NCBI RefSeq assembly: GCF_004217565.1
Contig: NZ_SHLA01000001.1
Span: 1,302,001-1,366,000, forward strand
Length of the DNA stretch: 64,000 bases
Reading direction: 5' to 3'
Origin: Zhihengliuella halotolerans
GTDB taxonomy: Bacteria > Actinomycetota > Actinomycetes > Actinomycetales > Micrococcaceae
Made by a program: the position numbers and the translations under genes. How positions within the stretch are numbered: the stretch's first letter is position 1; each line of letters begins with the position of its first letter. Under the pieces are notes generated by a model, which saw only the letters and a list, made by a program, of their open reading frames with translations, did no database searches and was not told the origin of the DNA. Shown one piece after another: positions 31,142 to 39,677 of this stretch.

Positions 31142-32284
31142 CTACTGGCCCGGGCCCACCGCCCGCACAGCGGCGACGATCGCGCGCGCCGTCTGCGTGA
31201 CCTCCGCTTCCTTGACCTCACGCGTGAAGCTCAGGCGCACAGACGTCAGCGCCACGTCCGGCGCGTAGCCCATCGCAAGCAGCACGGGTGAGGGCTCGTC
31301 GCTGCCGGCATGGCACGCGGATCCCGACGAGCACTGCACCCCGCGCCGCTCGAGTTCGAGCAGCACGGCCTCACCCGACGTGCCGGGGAAGCAGAACGAG
31401 ACGATCCCGGGCACGCGATCGTCCGGGTGGCCCGTGGGCACGGCTCGCTCCCCCAGGGCTCGCACGACGGCGTCACGCAGGTAGGCGCCGTATCCCGCCC
31501 GACCGTCATCGTCATCTCGAACAGCCGCGACCGCGTGCTTCAGCGCGAGCGCCGTGGCCACCGCACCGGCGACGTTCTCGGTGCCGCTGCGGCGGCCACG
31601 CTCCTGCCCGCCACCGCTGAGCTGCTCGGCCAGGGGCAGGCGCGCCCGGACCATCAGGAGGCCGGCACCCTTCATGCCGCCGATCTTGTGCCCGGACACG
31701 GTGAGGGCGTCCACGTCTTCGGCGAGTGCGGCGACGTCGATCCAGCCGGCGGCCTGCACGGCGTCGGTGTGCACGAGCGCGCCGGCACCCCGGGCCGCGG
31801 CGGCGATCTGCGCGACGGGTTGAACGGTTCCGACCTCGTTGTTCACCGCCATGACGGACACGAGCGTGGTGTCGGGGCGCAGCACGGCCCGCACGTCCTC
31901 GGGGTCGACGCGTCCGTGGGCATCCACGCCGACGACGCTCAGCTCGAACCCGTGGTGCTCGCGCAGGTAGCCGGCGGCCGCGCGCACCGAAGAGTGCTCG
32001 ACGGCGCTGATCACCAGGTGCCGCCCGCGCGGCGCGGCCAGGGCCAGCCCCTTGAGGGCGAGGTTGTTGGACTCCGTCCCCCCGGAGGTGAAGACGACGT
32101 CGTTCTCCCGCACGCCCAGCGCGCCCGCCGCCGTGGTGCGCGCGAAGACGAGGGCGCGCGCCGCGGAGGTGCCCAGCTCGTGCCGGCTCGACGGGTTGCC
32201 GAAGTCGTTCGTGAGCAGCGGCCAGACCGTCTGCAGGATGTCCTGCCGGGTCGGGGCCGTCGCCGCGGCGTCCATGTAGATCAC
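31142..32284 (-). CDS. Cysteine desulfurase of the NAD operon
   Basis: NifS/IscS-type PLP enzyme of 380 residues that takes sulfur from cysteine. The PLP lysine lies in TVSGHKIGGMKGAG, the active Cys in VQCSSGSACHAG, and the substrate region has NNEVGTVQPV and HTDAVQAAG. It closes the nadABC operon; NadA carries a 4Fe-4S cluster, so a dedicated sulfur supply is the likely role, as with NifS-like proteins beside nad genes in Bacillus. The start is GTG 32284, overlapping the nadC stop (GTGA); ATG 32275 is a possible alternative. Confidence 0.92.
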   Translation of the reverse strand: MIYMDAAATAPTRQDILQTVWPLLTNDFGNPSSRHELGTSAARALVFARTTAAGALGVRENDVVFTSGGTESNNLALKGLALAAPRGRHLVISAVEHSSVRAAAGYLREHHGFELSVVGVDAHGRVDPEDVRAVLRPDTTLVSVMAVNNEVGTVQPVAQIAAAARGAGALVHTDAVQAAGWIDVAALAEDVDALTVSGHKIGGMKGAGLLMVRARLPLAEQLSGGGQERGRRSGTENVAGAVATALALKHAVAAVRDDDDGRAGYGAYLRDAVVRALGERAVPTGHPDDRVPGIVSFCFPGTSGEAVLLELERRGVQCSSGSACHAGSDEPSPVLLAMGYAPDVALTSVRLSFTREVKEAEVTQTARAIVAAVRAVGPGQ

Positions 32285-33228
32285 GCTGCGCCGCCGTCGT
32301 TCGCGGTCTCGAAGTCGAGGCCGAGGTCGAGGGCGCGCACGCTGTGCGTGAGAGCGCCGGAGGAGATGACGTCGACGCCGGTCGCGGCGATGCCGGCGAC
32401 CGTGGTGAGCCCGACATTGCCCGAGGCCTCCACGAGGCAGCGCCGCCCGATCCTGCGCACACCCTCGGCGAGGTCCTCGAGCGTGAAGTTGTCGAGCATG
32501 ACGGTGTCGACGCCTGCGGCGACGACTGCTTCGAGCTGGTCCAGCCGGTCGATCTCGACCTCGAAGTGCACAGTGTGCCCGAGCCGTTCGCGGGCTGCTC
32601 GCAGCTCTCGCGTCAGCTCCGCGCCCTCACCGAGCAGGGCGAGGTGGTTGTCCTTGGCCATGACGGCCTCGCTGAGGTTGTCGCGGTGATTGTGACCGCC
32701 GCCGCAGCGCACGGCGTAGCGCTCGAGCACCCGCAGCCCGGGCGTCGTCTTGCGGGTGTCGGCGATGCGCACCGGGTGCCCGTTGGCCGACATCGCGCCC
32801 CCGGCCGCGGCGACCATGGCAGCCGTCGCCGTGGCGATGCCGCTGAGCCGCTGCAGGAGGTTCAGCCCGACGCGTTCGCCGGTCAGCACGGCGCGCGCCG
32901 GCCCGGTCACCGTGACGAGCGCGTCGCCGGCGGCGAACCGGTCGCCGTCCGCGAGGTGCGCGGTGACGTCCACGCCGTCGCCGGCGAGGCGCATGCTGGC
33001 GGCGAAGGCGGCCAGCCCCGCGCACACTCCGGCCTCGCGGGCGACGACCCGGCCGACCGCCGTCGTGCCGGGGGCGATGAGCGTGTCCGCGGTGATGTCA
33101 CCGCCGGGCGCGTCCTCGGCGAGGGCCGCGGCGACGATCCGGTCGACGACGGCGGCCGGCACCGGGCGTGGCCCCGGGTGGGCCGCGGCGCGGCTAGTGG
33201 CGGGCGGCTGCGAAGTGCTCTGGTGCAT
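32281..33228 (-). CDS. nadC: Nicotinate-nucleotide pyrophosphorylase (quinolinate phosphoribosyltransferase)
   Basis: Converts quinolinate and PRPP to nicotinate mononucleotide, the last step of the de novo branch. 315 residues. Typical blocks are EDAPGGDITADTL, GERVGLNLLQRLSGIATATAAMV, IADTRKTTPGLRVLERYAVRCGGGHNHRDNLSEAVMAKDNH and VEASGNVGLTTVAGIAATGVDVISSGALTHS. The start ATG 33228 has GGAAG upstream and lies 35 bp inside the end of nadB; the first 25 residues are a loose extension. Confidence 0.96.
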   Translation of the reverse strand: MHQSTSQPPATSRAAAHPGPRPVPAAVVDRIVAAALAEDAPGGDITADTLIAPGTTAVGRVVAREAGVCAGLAAFAASMRLAGDGVDVTAHLADGDRFAAGDALVTVTGPARAVLTGERVGLNLLQRLSGIATATAAMVAAAGGAMSANGHPVRIADTRKTTPGLRVLERYAVRCGGGHNHRDNLSEAVMAKDNHLALLGEGAELTRELRAARERLGHTVHFEVEIDRLDQLEAVVAAGVDTVMLDNFTLEDLAEGVRRIGRRCLVEASGNVGLTTVAGIAATGVDVISSGALTHSVRALDLGLDFETANDGGAA

Positions 33229-34888
33229 GGGCTTCTTCCGTCTCGTCTCTCGTATCGGTGGTGCGGGCGGCGCCCGTGCGGGCATCGCTGCGGAAGTGGG
33301 CGCCGAGGGAGCGCTCCCGGTCCAACGCCGCGCACGCGATGCGGTGCGCGATTAGGGCGCCGTTGGCGAGTTCGTGCGTCTCGCGCGACGCGGGCTGGGA
33401 GCCCAGGCGGCGTTCGGCCTCGGCGGCAATGTTCGCGGTCGCGACGGCGGCGGCGCGCAGGCCGCGCCCGTCACGCACGACGGCGAGATCGCGGGCTGCG
33501 AGCCGGCGCAAGCGCGCTCCGAGCCCGGCGGTGCTGACATCCGCCAGGGCCGAGACGCGGCGGGAGGCAGAGGCGCGGTCGGACCCATGCCGAGACACCG
33601 TGGTCGCGCCGGCCGGCCGCCCGGGGCCCGCGAGGATCGCGTCGACGGCGCGCCAGGAGAAGACGAGGCCCTCGAGCAGGGAGTTCGAGGCGAGGCGATT
33701 CGCCCCGTGCACACCCGTGCAGGCGACCTCCCCGACGGCGTAGAGCCCGGGCAGGCTCGTGCGTCCGCTCGTGTCGGTTGCGATCCCGCCCATCCAGTAG
33801 TGCTGGGCCTCGGCCACGGGGATCGTCTCGCGGGCCGGATCCAGCCCGACAGCACCCAGGCCTGCGTAGATGCCCGGGAAGCGACGGGCCAGGAACCCGG
33901 CGCCCCGCTCGCGCTCGAGGTGACGCGCGTCCAGGTGCACGGCCCCGGTCGCCCGGCGCGCCGCGTGGATGGCGCGGGCCACGACGTCGCGCGGCGCGAG
34001 CTCGGCCCGCGGGTCGATGCCCGGCATGAACCGCCGCCCGTTCCCGTCGAGCAGCACCGCGCCCTCGCCGCGGACGGCCTCGGAGATCATGAGCGTCGGC
34101 GCCGGGCCCTCGCCGGCCACCGCGCGGACGGCAGCCGCGTCGAGCAGGGTCGGGTGGAACTGGACGAACTCGACGTCCGCGAGCCGGGCGCCGGCGCGAT
34201 CCGCGAGAGCCGCCCCGTCCCCGGTCGCCCCGGCCGGGTTCGTCGTGAACTCGAAGATCCGACCGATCCCTCCGGTGGCCAGCACGACGGCGTCCCCGGC
34301 CAGCTCGTCAGCGGTCTCCCCCGCGCCGGACGGCAGCAGGCGCACGCCGGCGACCGCGCCGTCGTCGTGCTGGAGCAGGTCCGTGACGAAGGCGCCCTCG
34401 CGGATGCGCAGCCGCCCGTCCGCCTCGGCGGCGCGGCACGCGCGGATCAGCGCGGAGGCGATGCCGGCCCCGGTCGCGTCGCCGCCGTGGTGCAGGATCC
34501 GGGCGTGGGTGTGCGCCCCCTCGAGCCCGAGAGCGAAACCGTCCGGGCCGCGGTCGAAATCCGCCCCGGCGGCGACGACCCGCTCGACGTGCTCCCACGC
34601 GTCGCGGCACAACAGTTCGACGGCGGCCGGATCCCCGGCGTGCGCGCCCGCGGCGAGCGTGTCGGCCACGTGGGAGGCGACGGAATCGCCGGTGGCCGCC
34701 GAGTCGGGGGTGACCGCGGCGATCCCGCCTTGGGCGTACCACGTGTTCGAATCCCGCAACCGGTCCTTGGTCAGCAGCGTGACCGCCGGCTCGTCCGCGG
34801 GTCCGGAGCGTTCGGCGGCCGCGAGCGCGGCGTAGAGCCCGGCGATGCCGGAGCCGACGACGATCACCCGGCGCGCGTCGGTGGTCAT
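33194..34888 (-). CDS. nadB: L-aspartate oxidase
   Basis: FAD enzyme that oxidises aspartate to iminoaspartate, the substrate of NadA. 564 residues. The FAD-binding motif is VIVVGSGIAGLYAALAAAE, followed by NTWYAQGGIAAV, the ALGLEGAHTHARILHHGGD substrate block, ATGGIGRIFEFTTNPAGATGDGAALADRAGA and YWMGGIATDTSGRTSLPGLYAVGEVACTGVHGANRLASNSLLEG. The ATG at 34888 overlaps the nadA stop by 4 bp. The last 25 residues overlap nadC and are poorly conserved in type. Confidence 0.96.
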   Translation of the reverse strand: MTTDARRVIVVGSGIAGLYAALAAAERSGPADEPAVTLLTKDRLRDSNTWYAQGGIAAVTPDSAATGDSVASHVADTLAAGAHAGDPAAVELLCRDAWEHVERVVAAGADFDRGPDGFALGLEGAHTHARILHHGGDATGAGIASALIRACRAAEADGRLRIREGAFVTDLLQHDDGAVAGVRLLPSGAGETADELAGDAVVLATGGIGRIFEFTTNPAGATGDGAALADRAGARLADVEFVQFHPTLLDAAAVRAVAGEGPAPTLMISEAVRGEGAVLLDGNGRRFMPGIDPRAELAPRDVVARAIHAARRATGAVHLDARHLERERGAGFLARRFPGIYAGLGAVGLDPARETIPVAEAQHYWMGGIATDTSGRTSLPGLYAVGEVACTGVHGANRLASNSLLEGLVFSWRAVDAILAGPGRPAGATTVSRHGSDRASASRRVSALADVSTAGLGARLRRLAARDLAVVRDGRGLRAAAVATANIAAEAERRLGSQPASRETHELANGALIAHRIACAALDRERSLGAHFRSDARTGAARTTDTRDETEEAHAPEHFAAARH

Positions 34889-36177
34889 GGCTTCGCGTCG
34901 AGCATGCGCTGGAGTGCGGTCTTCGCGTGCTCGGTCGTCGCCGCGTCGACGGTGATCCGGTTGACGATGCGGCCGGCGACGAGTTCCTCGAGCACCCAGG
35001 CGAGGTAGCCCGGGTGGATGCGGTACATCGTGGAGCACGGGCAGATCACGGGGTCGAGGCAGAAGATCGTGTGCTGCGGGTACTCGTCGGCGAGGCGGTT
35101 GACCATGTTGATCTCCGTGCCGATCGCGAAGACGCTCGGCTCGGTGGCCGCCGCGACGGCCTTGCGGATGAAGTCGGTGGACCCGGAGGAGTCGGCCGCG
35201 TCGACGACCTCCATGGGGCTCTCCGGGTGCACGATCACGTTCGCCTCGGGGTACCGGGCGCGGGCGTCGTCGATCTGCTCGACCGTGAAGCGCTTGTGAA
35301 CCGAGCAGAATCCGTGCCAGAGGATGACCTGCGCCGCGTGCAGGGCCTGCTCGTCGTTGCCGCCGAGCGGCAGGCGCGGGTTCCACATCGGCATGGCCTC
35401 CAGCGGCACGCCCATCGCCTTGGCGGTGTTGCGCCCGAGGTGCTGGTCGGGGAAGAACAGAACGCGGCGGCCGCGCTCGAACGCCCACTCCAGCACGGTC
35501 GCCGCGTTCGAGGACGTGCACACGATCCCCCCGTTGCGGCCGACGAAGGACTTGAGCGCGGCGGAGGAGTTCATGTAGGTGACGGGCACGACGGCGGCGC
35601 GGCCGTCGTCGACCTCGTCGGCGTAGAGCTCCATGAGCTGCTCCCAGCACTCCTCGACGCTCGAGGAGTCGGCCATGTCGGCCATCGAGCAGCCCGCGGC
35701 CAGGTTCGGCAGGACGACCGCCTGGTCGTCGCGGGAGAGGATGTCGGCGGTCTCGGCCATGAAGTGCACGCCGCAGAAGACGATGTATTTGGCATCCTGG
35801 CGAGTCAGGGCCGCGTTGGCGAGTTGGAACGAGTCGCCGACGAAATCCGCGTGCTCGATCACCTCGTCGCGCTGGTAGAAGTGCCCGAGCACCACGAGGT
35901 CGTTGCCGAGGCGCTCCTTGGCGTGGCAGATGCGCTCGTGCAGTTCGGCGTCGTCGGCCAGCCGGTACTCCTCGGGGATCACGCCCTGGCGCGGCGTCTC
36001 CGCCGGGGCGACGTCCTCCATCGACGAGCCGGGCCCGTAGGCGGGCGCGCCGGCATCGAAGTTCCACGGCGACACCGCGAGCTCAGGCGTGCAGGAGGCG
36101 GCGACCGGCGAGGTCGCCGAGCCGGGGGCCGGGCGGGCCGGATCGAAGCTCTGGATCTTGACCTGGACGCTTGTCAT
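34885..36177 (-). CDS. nadA: Quinolinate synthase
   Basis: 4Fe-4S enzyme that condenses iminoaspartate with dihydroxyacetone phosphate to quinolinate. 430 residues, the long NadA type. Cluster cysteine candidates are in VFCGVHFMAETADIL, GIVCTSSNAATVLEW and CLDPVICPCSTMYRIHP. Other marks are VVLGHFYQRDEVIEHADFVGDSFQLA and LFFPDQHLGRNTA. The N-terminal 75 residues are an extension without recognised domain. The start ATG 36177 overlaps the nrtR stop by 4 bp, so the first four operon genes are tightly coupled. Confidence 0.96.
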   Translation of the reverse strand: MTSVQVKIQSFDPARPAPGSATSPVAASCTPELAVSPWNFDAGAPAYGPGSSMEDVAPAETPRQGVIPEEYRLADDAELHERICHAKERLGNDLVVLGHFYQRDEVIEHADFVGDSFQLANAALTRQDAKYIVFCGVHFMAETADILSRDDQAVVLPNLAAGCSMADMADSSSVEECWEQLMELYADEVDDGRAAVVPVTYMNSSAALKSFVGRNGGIVCTSSNAATVLEWAFERGRRVLFFPDQHLGRNTAKAMGVPLEAMPMWNPRLPLGGNDEQALHAAQVILWHGFCSVHKRFTVEQIDDARARYPEANVIVHPESPMEVVDAADSSGSTDFIRKAVAAATEPSVFAIGTEINMVNRLADEYPQHTIFCLDPVICPCSTMYRIHPGYLAWVLEELVAGRIVNRITVDAATTEHAKTALQRMLDAKP

Positions 36178-36965
36178 GTGAGGGAACCTTCCTGGAGGGA
36201 CGCGGTGGCCGCGCCGTGCGCGGCGGGGCTCGGGGGTGTGTCGACGGGGTCTTCGAAGCGATACAGCTTCGGGGGCCGGTGCTTGACGCCGTGCAGGTGC
36301 TCGCCCGTTTCGGCGAGGCCCGGCGAGCTCAAGAGCTGGCGGCGGAAGTTCGCCGGGTCGAGCCGCGTGCCGAGGACGACCTCGTAGACCTCACGGACCT
36401 GGGCGAGTGTGAAGCGGTCACCGAGCAGCCGGTGGGCGACCTTGCCGTAGGTGACCTTGTTGCGCAGCCTCCAGAGCGCGTATTCGACGATCTCGACGTG
36501 GTCGAACGCCAGTTGCGCGCGCACCTCGTCGGAGTCGACGGGGAACCACGCGACGTTCGGATCCTCGATGAGTTCCGAATGCGGCGCACCCGCGTCGGGC
36601 CCGTCGTCGTTCGAATCTGCCCCGCGCACGAGCGCCCAGTAGACGATCGAGACGACGCGCCGGGCCGGGGAACGGTCGAGGCCTCCGAACGCGTAGAGCT
36701 GCTCGAGGTAGCGGGGCACCAGGCCCGTCGTCGTGCGGAGATTCTCCGCGGCGGCCGCGGCCAGCGACTGCTGCGCGCCGAGCGGTCCGCCGGGCAGGGC
36801 CCACTGGCCGCGGTAGGGCTGGCGGGTGCGGCGCACGAGCGGGATCCAGAGCCGCGGCGGCGTGTCGTCGGCCGCGCCCGGGGCGCGGCGAAGCGAGAAG
36901 ATCACGGTGGACACCGCGATCTCCGGGCTGATCGCCGCCCGCTCGGATACGTTCAGGAATTCCAT
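36174..36965 (-). CDS. nrtR: NrtR: Nudix-domain transcriptional regulator of NAD metabolism
   Basis: 263 residues: an N-terminal Nudix fold and a C-terminal winged helix (KVTYGKVAHRLLGDRFTLAQVREVYEVVLGTRLDPANFRRQLL), the NrtR architecture. The Nudix box GGPLGAQQSLAAAAAENLRTTTGLV keeps the glycines but lacks the REUxEE glutamates, so hydrolysis is unlikely; family members bind ADP-ribose or related NAD products as effector. It is the first gene of nrtR-nadABC-nifS, so it controls its own operon. ATG 36965 has GGGGAG very close upstream. The palindrome at 36985-37009 is the probable operator. Confidence 0.93.
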   Translation of the reverse strand: MEFLNVSERAAISPEIAVSTVIFSLRRAPGAADDTPPRLWIPLVRRTRQPYRGQWALPGGPLGAQQSLAAAAAENLRTTTGLVPRYLEQLYAFGGLDRSPARRVVSIVYWALVRGADSNDDGPDAGAPHSELIEDPNVAWFPVDSDEVRAQLAFDHVEIVEYALWRLRNKVTYGKVAHRLLGDRFTLAQVREVYEVVLGTRLDPANFRRQLLSSPGLAETGEHLHGVKHRPPKLYRFEDPVDTPPSPAAHGAATASLQEGSLT

Positions 36966-36984
36966 GGCTCCCCGCCGCCGGAGT

Positions 36985-37009
36985 AGTTAATGTCAGAACG
37001 ACTATAACT
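36985..37009. promoter_or_regulatory. NrtR-type operator before nrtR-nadABC-nifS
   Basis: Arms AGTTAATGTC and GACTATAACT pair in 8 of 10 positions around a 5-bp centre. It sits 20 bp before the nrtR start, overlaps the AT-rich -10 region, and covers the last codon of the lrp gene. The form resembles published NrtR boxes of actinobacteria. Confidence 0.8.
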
Positions 37010-37475
37010 CATTCCGGGCGGCCGCCGCCTCCACGAGCGGAAGCATGCGCGAGCCGATGGGCGTGTTCAGGACAACGGACGACGACGAGCGCACGACCGT
37101 GCCCGTGGCCAGCACGGCGTCGAGCACGCGCTGCAGATCGGCGTTCGACCGCGCGACGACGCACGCCAGGAGGTCGAACTCGCCGGAGACGGTATGCAGC
37201 TCGAGCACCTCAGGGATGCCGGCGAGCGCCGCGGCGACGCCGTCGTGTCCGACGTCCTGATGGATGGCGAGCGAGCAGTAGGCCCGCACGGGGTAGCCGA
37301 CGCCCGCGGGGTCCAGCTGCGGCCCCCACCCGGTGATGGCGCCCGTGGATTGGAGCTTGTCGAGGCGGGCCTGGACGGTGGCGCGCGCGACGGAGAGCAG
37401 ACGGGAGGCTTCGAGGACCGACATCTTCTGGTCGCCCGAGAAGAGGCCGACGATGCGCGCGTCGAGGGTGTCCAT
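37002..37475 (-). CDS. Lrp/AsnC-family regulator (BkdR-like)
   Basis: 157 residues. The N-terminal helix-turn-helix is MDTLDARIVGLFSGDQKMSVLEASRLLSVARATVQARLDKLQSTGAI; the C-terminal RAM domain runs from YPVRAYCSLAIHQD through VLELHTVSGEFDLLACVVARSNADLQRVLD. Lrp-type proteins bind amino acids and often act on branched-chain oxoacid dehydrogenase genes (BkdR in Pseudomonas). The divergent operon at 37592 is exactly of that type. ATG 37475 has TAGGAG 5 nt upstream. Three GCAGTTTGCCTAG-like repeats fill the shared promoter. Confidence 0.93.
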   Translation of the reverse strand: MDTLDARIVGLFSGDQKMSVLEASRLLSVARATVQARLDKLQSTGAITGWGPQLDPAGVGYPVRAYCSLAIHQDVGHDGVAAALAGIPEVLELHTVSGEFDLLACVVARSNADLQRVLDAVLATGTVVRSSSSVVLNTPIGSRMLPLVEAAAARNEL

Positions 37476-37485
37476 GAATCTCCTA

Positions 37486-37563
37486 GCAGTTTGTCTACGT
37501 TGTGGGCGGTTATGCTCGACAATCAGTGCAGTTTGCCTAGAGTATATGATGCACCTTGCCTAG
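37486..37563. promoter_or_regulatory. Three direct operator-like repeats between lrp and the dehydrogenase operon
   Basis: GCAGTTTGTCTA (37486-37497), GCAGTTTGCCTAG (37528-37540) and GCACCTTGCCTAG (37551-37563) start 42 and 23 bp apart, close to four and two helical turns. The TTGCCT in the third (37556-37561) is 17 bp before TACCGT (37579-37584), so it doubles as the -35 box of the E1-alpha operon. Confidence 0.65.
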
Positions 37564-37591
37564 CAGCCTGCGGGTGTCTACCGTCACATTC

Positions 37592-38641
37592 ATGACTTCT
37601 TTGGCCTTCGAGCGCACTCCCTTGGCGGATGCCGAGCTGGTGCGCCTCTATTCCCAGATGACGCAGGTGAGGCACCTGGACACGTCGGCGATCGCATGGC
37701 AGCGCCAGGGCATCGTCCCCGGCTACGCGCCGATGCGCGGCCAGGAGGCGGCGCAGGTCGGCGCCGTTGCCGCGCTGGACATGTCCCGGGACTTCCTCTT
37801 CCCGACGTACCGCGAGATGGGGGCCGCACTGGCCGCCGGCGTGGACATGGGTGAGTACATGGCCACGCACAAGGCGACGTGGAATGGCGGCATGTACGAC
37901 GCCCGCGCCACGCGGGTGACGCCGATCCAGACGGTGATCGGCGGTTCCGCGCTGCACGCGGTGGGCTGGGGGCACGGCCAGCGGCTGGACGCGCTGGCGG
38001 CCGACGCCGATGCACCACTCGACCTCCCGGTCGCGCTGGTCTTCCTGGGCGACGGGGCGACCTCGCAGGGCGACGTGCATGAGGCGATGAACTTCGCGGG
38101 CGTCTTCGAGACCCCCACAGTGTTCTTCGTGCAGAACAACGGGTGGGCCATCTCCGTGCCGACGGAGCGCCAGGTCTCCGGTGGTTCGGTGGCCGCACGC
38201 GGGGCCGGTTACGGCATCGCCGCCGTACGCGTGGACGGTAACGACATCGAGGAGGTCGTGCAGGCGACGCGGGCGGCCGTGGCGCACGCCCGTTCGGGTG
38301 CTGGCCCCGTCGTCGTCGAGGCGATGACCTACCGGCGCGGCCCGCACTCGACGTCGGACGACCCGGGGCGCTACCGCAGCCTCGAGGAGGAGCGCAACGA
38401 CGGCGGCCCCGACCCGCTCGATGTAGCGCGCGAGCGGCTGCTGTCCCGCGGCGCGTTCTCGACTGCGGACGTGGCCGACGTGCAGTCCGCGGCGGAGGCG
38501 CTCGAGGAGCGCGTCCGGGCGGACGTGCAGGCCCAGGGCCCGCGACCGGGGGCCGAGATGTTCGAGTACGTGTATCAGGAGATGCCGGTGTCCCTGCGGG
38601 AGCAGGCCGCCGCGTGGCGAGAGGAATCCGACCATGTCTAA
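37592..38641 (+). CDS. 2-oxoacid dehydrogenase E1 component, alpha subunit (branched-chain type)
   Basis: ThDP-dependent decarboxylase subunit of 349 residues. The ThDP motif is LVFLGDGATSQGDVHEAMNFAGVFETPTVFFVQNNGWAIS, and the phosphorylation-loop region YRRGPHSTSDDPGRYR is of the branched-chain/pyruvate E1 type and not of the acetoin type. It begins RTPLADAELVRLYSQMTQVRHLD with GYAPMRGQEAAQVG as the entry loop. TACCGT ends 7 nt before ATG 37592, with a matching -35 box and no Shine-Dalgarno sequence: a leaderless start. First gene of a four-gene operon, divergent from the Lrp regulator. Substrate branched-chain oxoacids is inferred. Confidence 0.9.
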   Translation: MTSLAFERTPLADAELVRLYSQMTQVRHLDTSAIAWQRQGIVPGYAPMRGQEAAQVGAVAALDMSRDFLFPTYREMGAALAAGVDMGEYMATHKATWNGGMYDARATRVTPIQTVIGGSALHAVGWGHGQRLDALAADADAPLDLPVALVFLGDGATSQGDVHEAMNFAGVFETPTVFFVQNNGWAISVPTERQVSGGSVAARGAGYGIAAVRVDGNDIEEVVQATRAAVAHARSGAGPVVVEAMTYRRGPHSTSDDPGRYRSLEEERNDGGPDPLDVARERLLSRGAFSTADVADVQSAAEALEERVRADVQAQGPRPGAEMFEYVYQEMPVSLREQAAAWREESDHV

Positions 38642-39677
38642 TGCCGTTGCTGCACCACCTGCCCACGCGCCCGAGTCCGGTGCCGCGCGCACGGGCCGCA
38701 CGAGCCTGTCGATGAATCAGGCCATCAACGCCGCGCTGCACGACGCGCTGGCCGCCGACCCGCGCGCCGTGGTGCTCGGCGAGGACGTGGGCGTCCTCGG
38801 CGGCGTCTTCCGCGTCACGGACGGGCTGCAGGCCGAGTTCGGCGCCGACCGCGTCTTCGACACCCCGCTCGCCGAGTCCGGCATCCTGGGTATGTCGGTC
38901 GGACTCGCGATGGCGGGCTACCACCCGATTCCCGAGGTCCAGTTCGACGGGTTCGTCTACCCCGCCATCAACCAGCTCGTCACCCAGATCGCCCGGATGA
39001 ACTTCCGCACCCGCGGGGCGCTGCCGATGCCGATCACGCTGCGCATGCCCAGCTTCGGCGGCATCCAGTCCCCCGAGCTGCATTCGGAGTCGCTTGAGTG
39101 GCTGTTCGCGCACGTGGCCGGCCTCAAAGTCGTCTCACCCTCCAGCCCGCACCAGGCGTACCACCTGCTCCGTCACGCCGCATCCCGCCCGGACCCCGTG
39201 GTCTACATGGAGCCGAAGTCGCGGTACTGGCAGAAGGGCGAGGTCGACTTCGACGAGCCGGGGAACCTCGAGGGCGTGGACGTGGCCCGCGAGGGCCGGC
39301 ACCTGACCCTCGTCGCGTGGGGCGCCATGGTCACCCGCTGCCTGCAGGCGGCGGAGGCCGCGGCCGAGGACGGGCTCGACGTCGAGGTCCTGGACCTGCG
39401 CTGGCTCTCCCCCATCGACGCGGACGGACTGGCGGCGTCGATCGCCAAGACGCGCCGCGCCGTCGTCGTGCACGAGGCCCCGAAGACCGCCGGCTTGGGC
39501 GCCGAGGTGGCCCAACTGATCACCGAGCGCTGCTTCGGCACGCTGAAGGCCCCCGTGGAGCGCGTGACGGGCTTCGACGTCCCGTTCCCCTCCGGGAGCC
39601 TGGAGAACGAATACATCCCGAACATCGACCGCATCCTCTATGGGATCCAGCGCGTATTGGAGTACCGCCGTGGCTGA
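38634..39677 (+). CDS. 2-oxoacid dehydrogenase E1 component, beta subunit
   Basis: 347 residues, forms the E1 heterotetramer with the previous product. Pyrimidine-binding region VVLGEDVGVLGGVFRVTDGLQ, then DTPLAESGILGMSVGLAMAGYHPIPEVQFDGFVYPAINQL, and the C-terminal transketolase domain with VDVAREGRHLTLVAWGAMV and EVLDLRWLSPIDADG. The ATG at 38634 overlaps the E1-alpha stop by 8 bp. The N-terminal 25 residues are a low-complexity extension. Confidence 0.92.
   Translation: MSNAVAAPPAHAPESGAARTGRTSLSMNQAINAALHDALAADPRAVVLGEDVGVLGGVFRVTDGLQAEFGADRVFDTPLAESGILGMSVGLAMAGYHPIPEVQFDGFVYPAINQLVTQIARMNFRTRGALPMPITLRMPSFGGIQSPELHSESLEWLFAHVAGLKVVSPSSPHQAYHLLRHAASRPDPVVYMEPKSRYWQKGEVDFDEPGNLEGVDVAREGRHLTLVAWGAMVTRCLQAAEAAAEDGLDVEVLDLRWLSPIDADGLAASIAKTRRAVVVHEAPKTAGLGAEVAQLITERCFGTLKAPVERVTGFDVPFPSGSLENEYIPNIDRILYGIQRVLEYRRG

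Noticed and set aside
34888-36067. Upstream extension of nadB within nadA
   Set aside because: The frame is open but the ATGA overlap at 34885-34888 and the FAD motif eight residues in set the nadB start.
32344-36387. Plus-strand open frames opposite nadABC and nrtR
   Set aside because: Low-complexity Arg/Asp/Gly/His translations without domains; the minus strand carries complete, recognisable enzymes with overlapping stops and starts.
37592-38641. Acetoin dehydrogenase E1-alpha (acoA)
   Set aside because: The operon layout resembles aco, but the PHSTSDDP loop and the divergent Lrp regulator fit the branched-chain type better.
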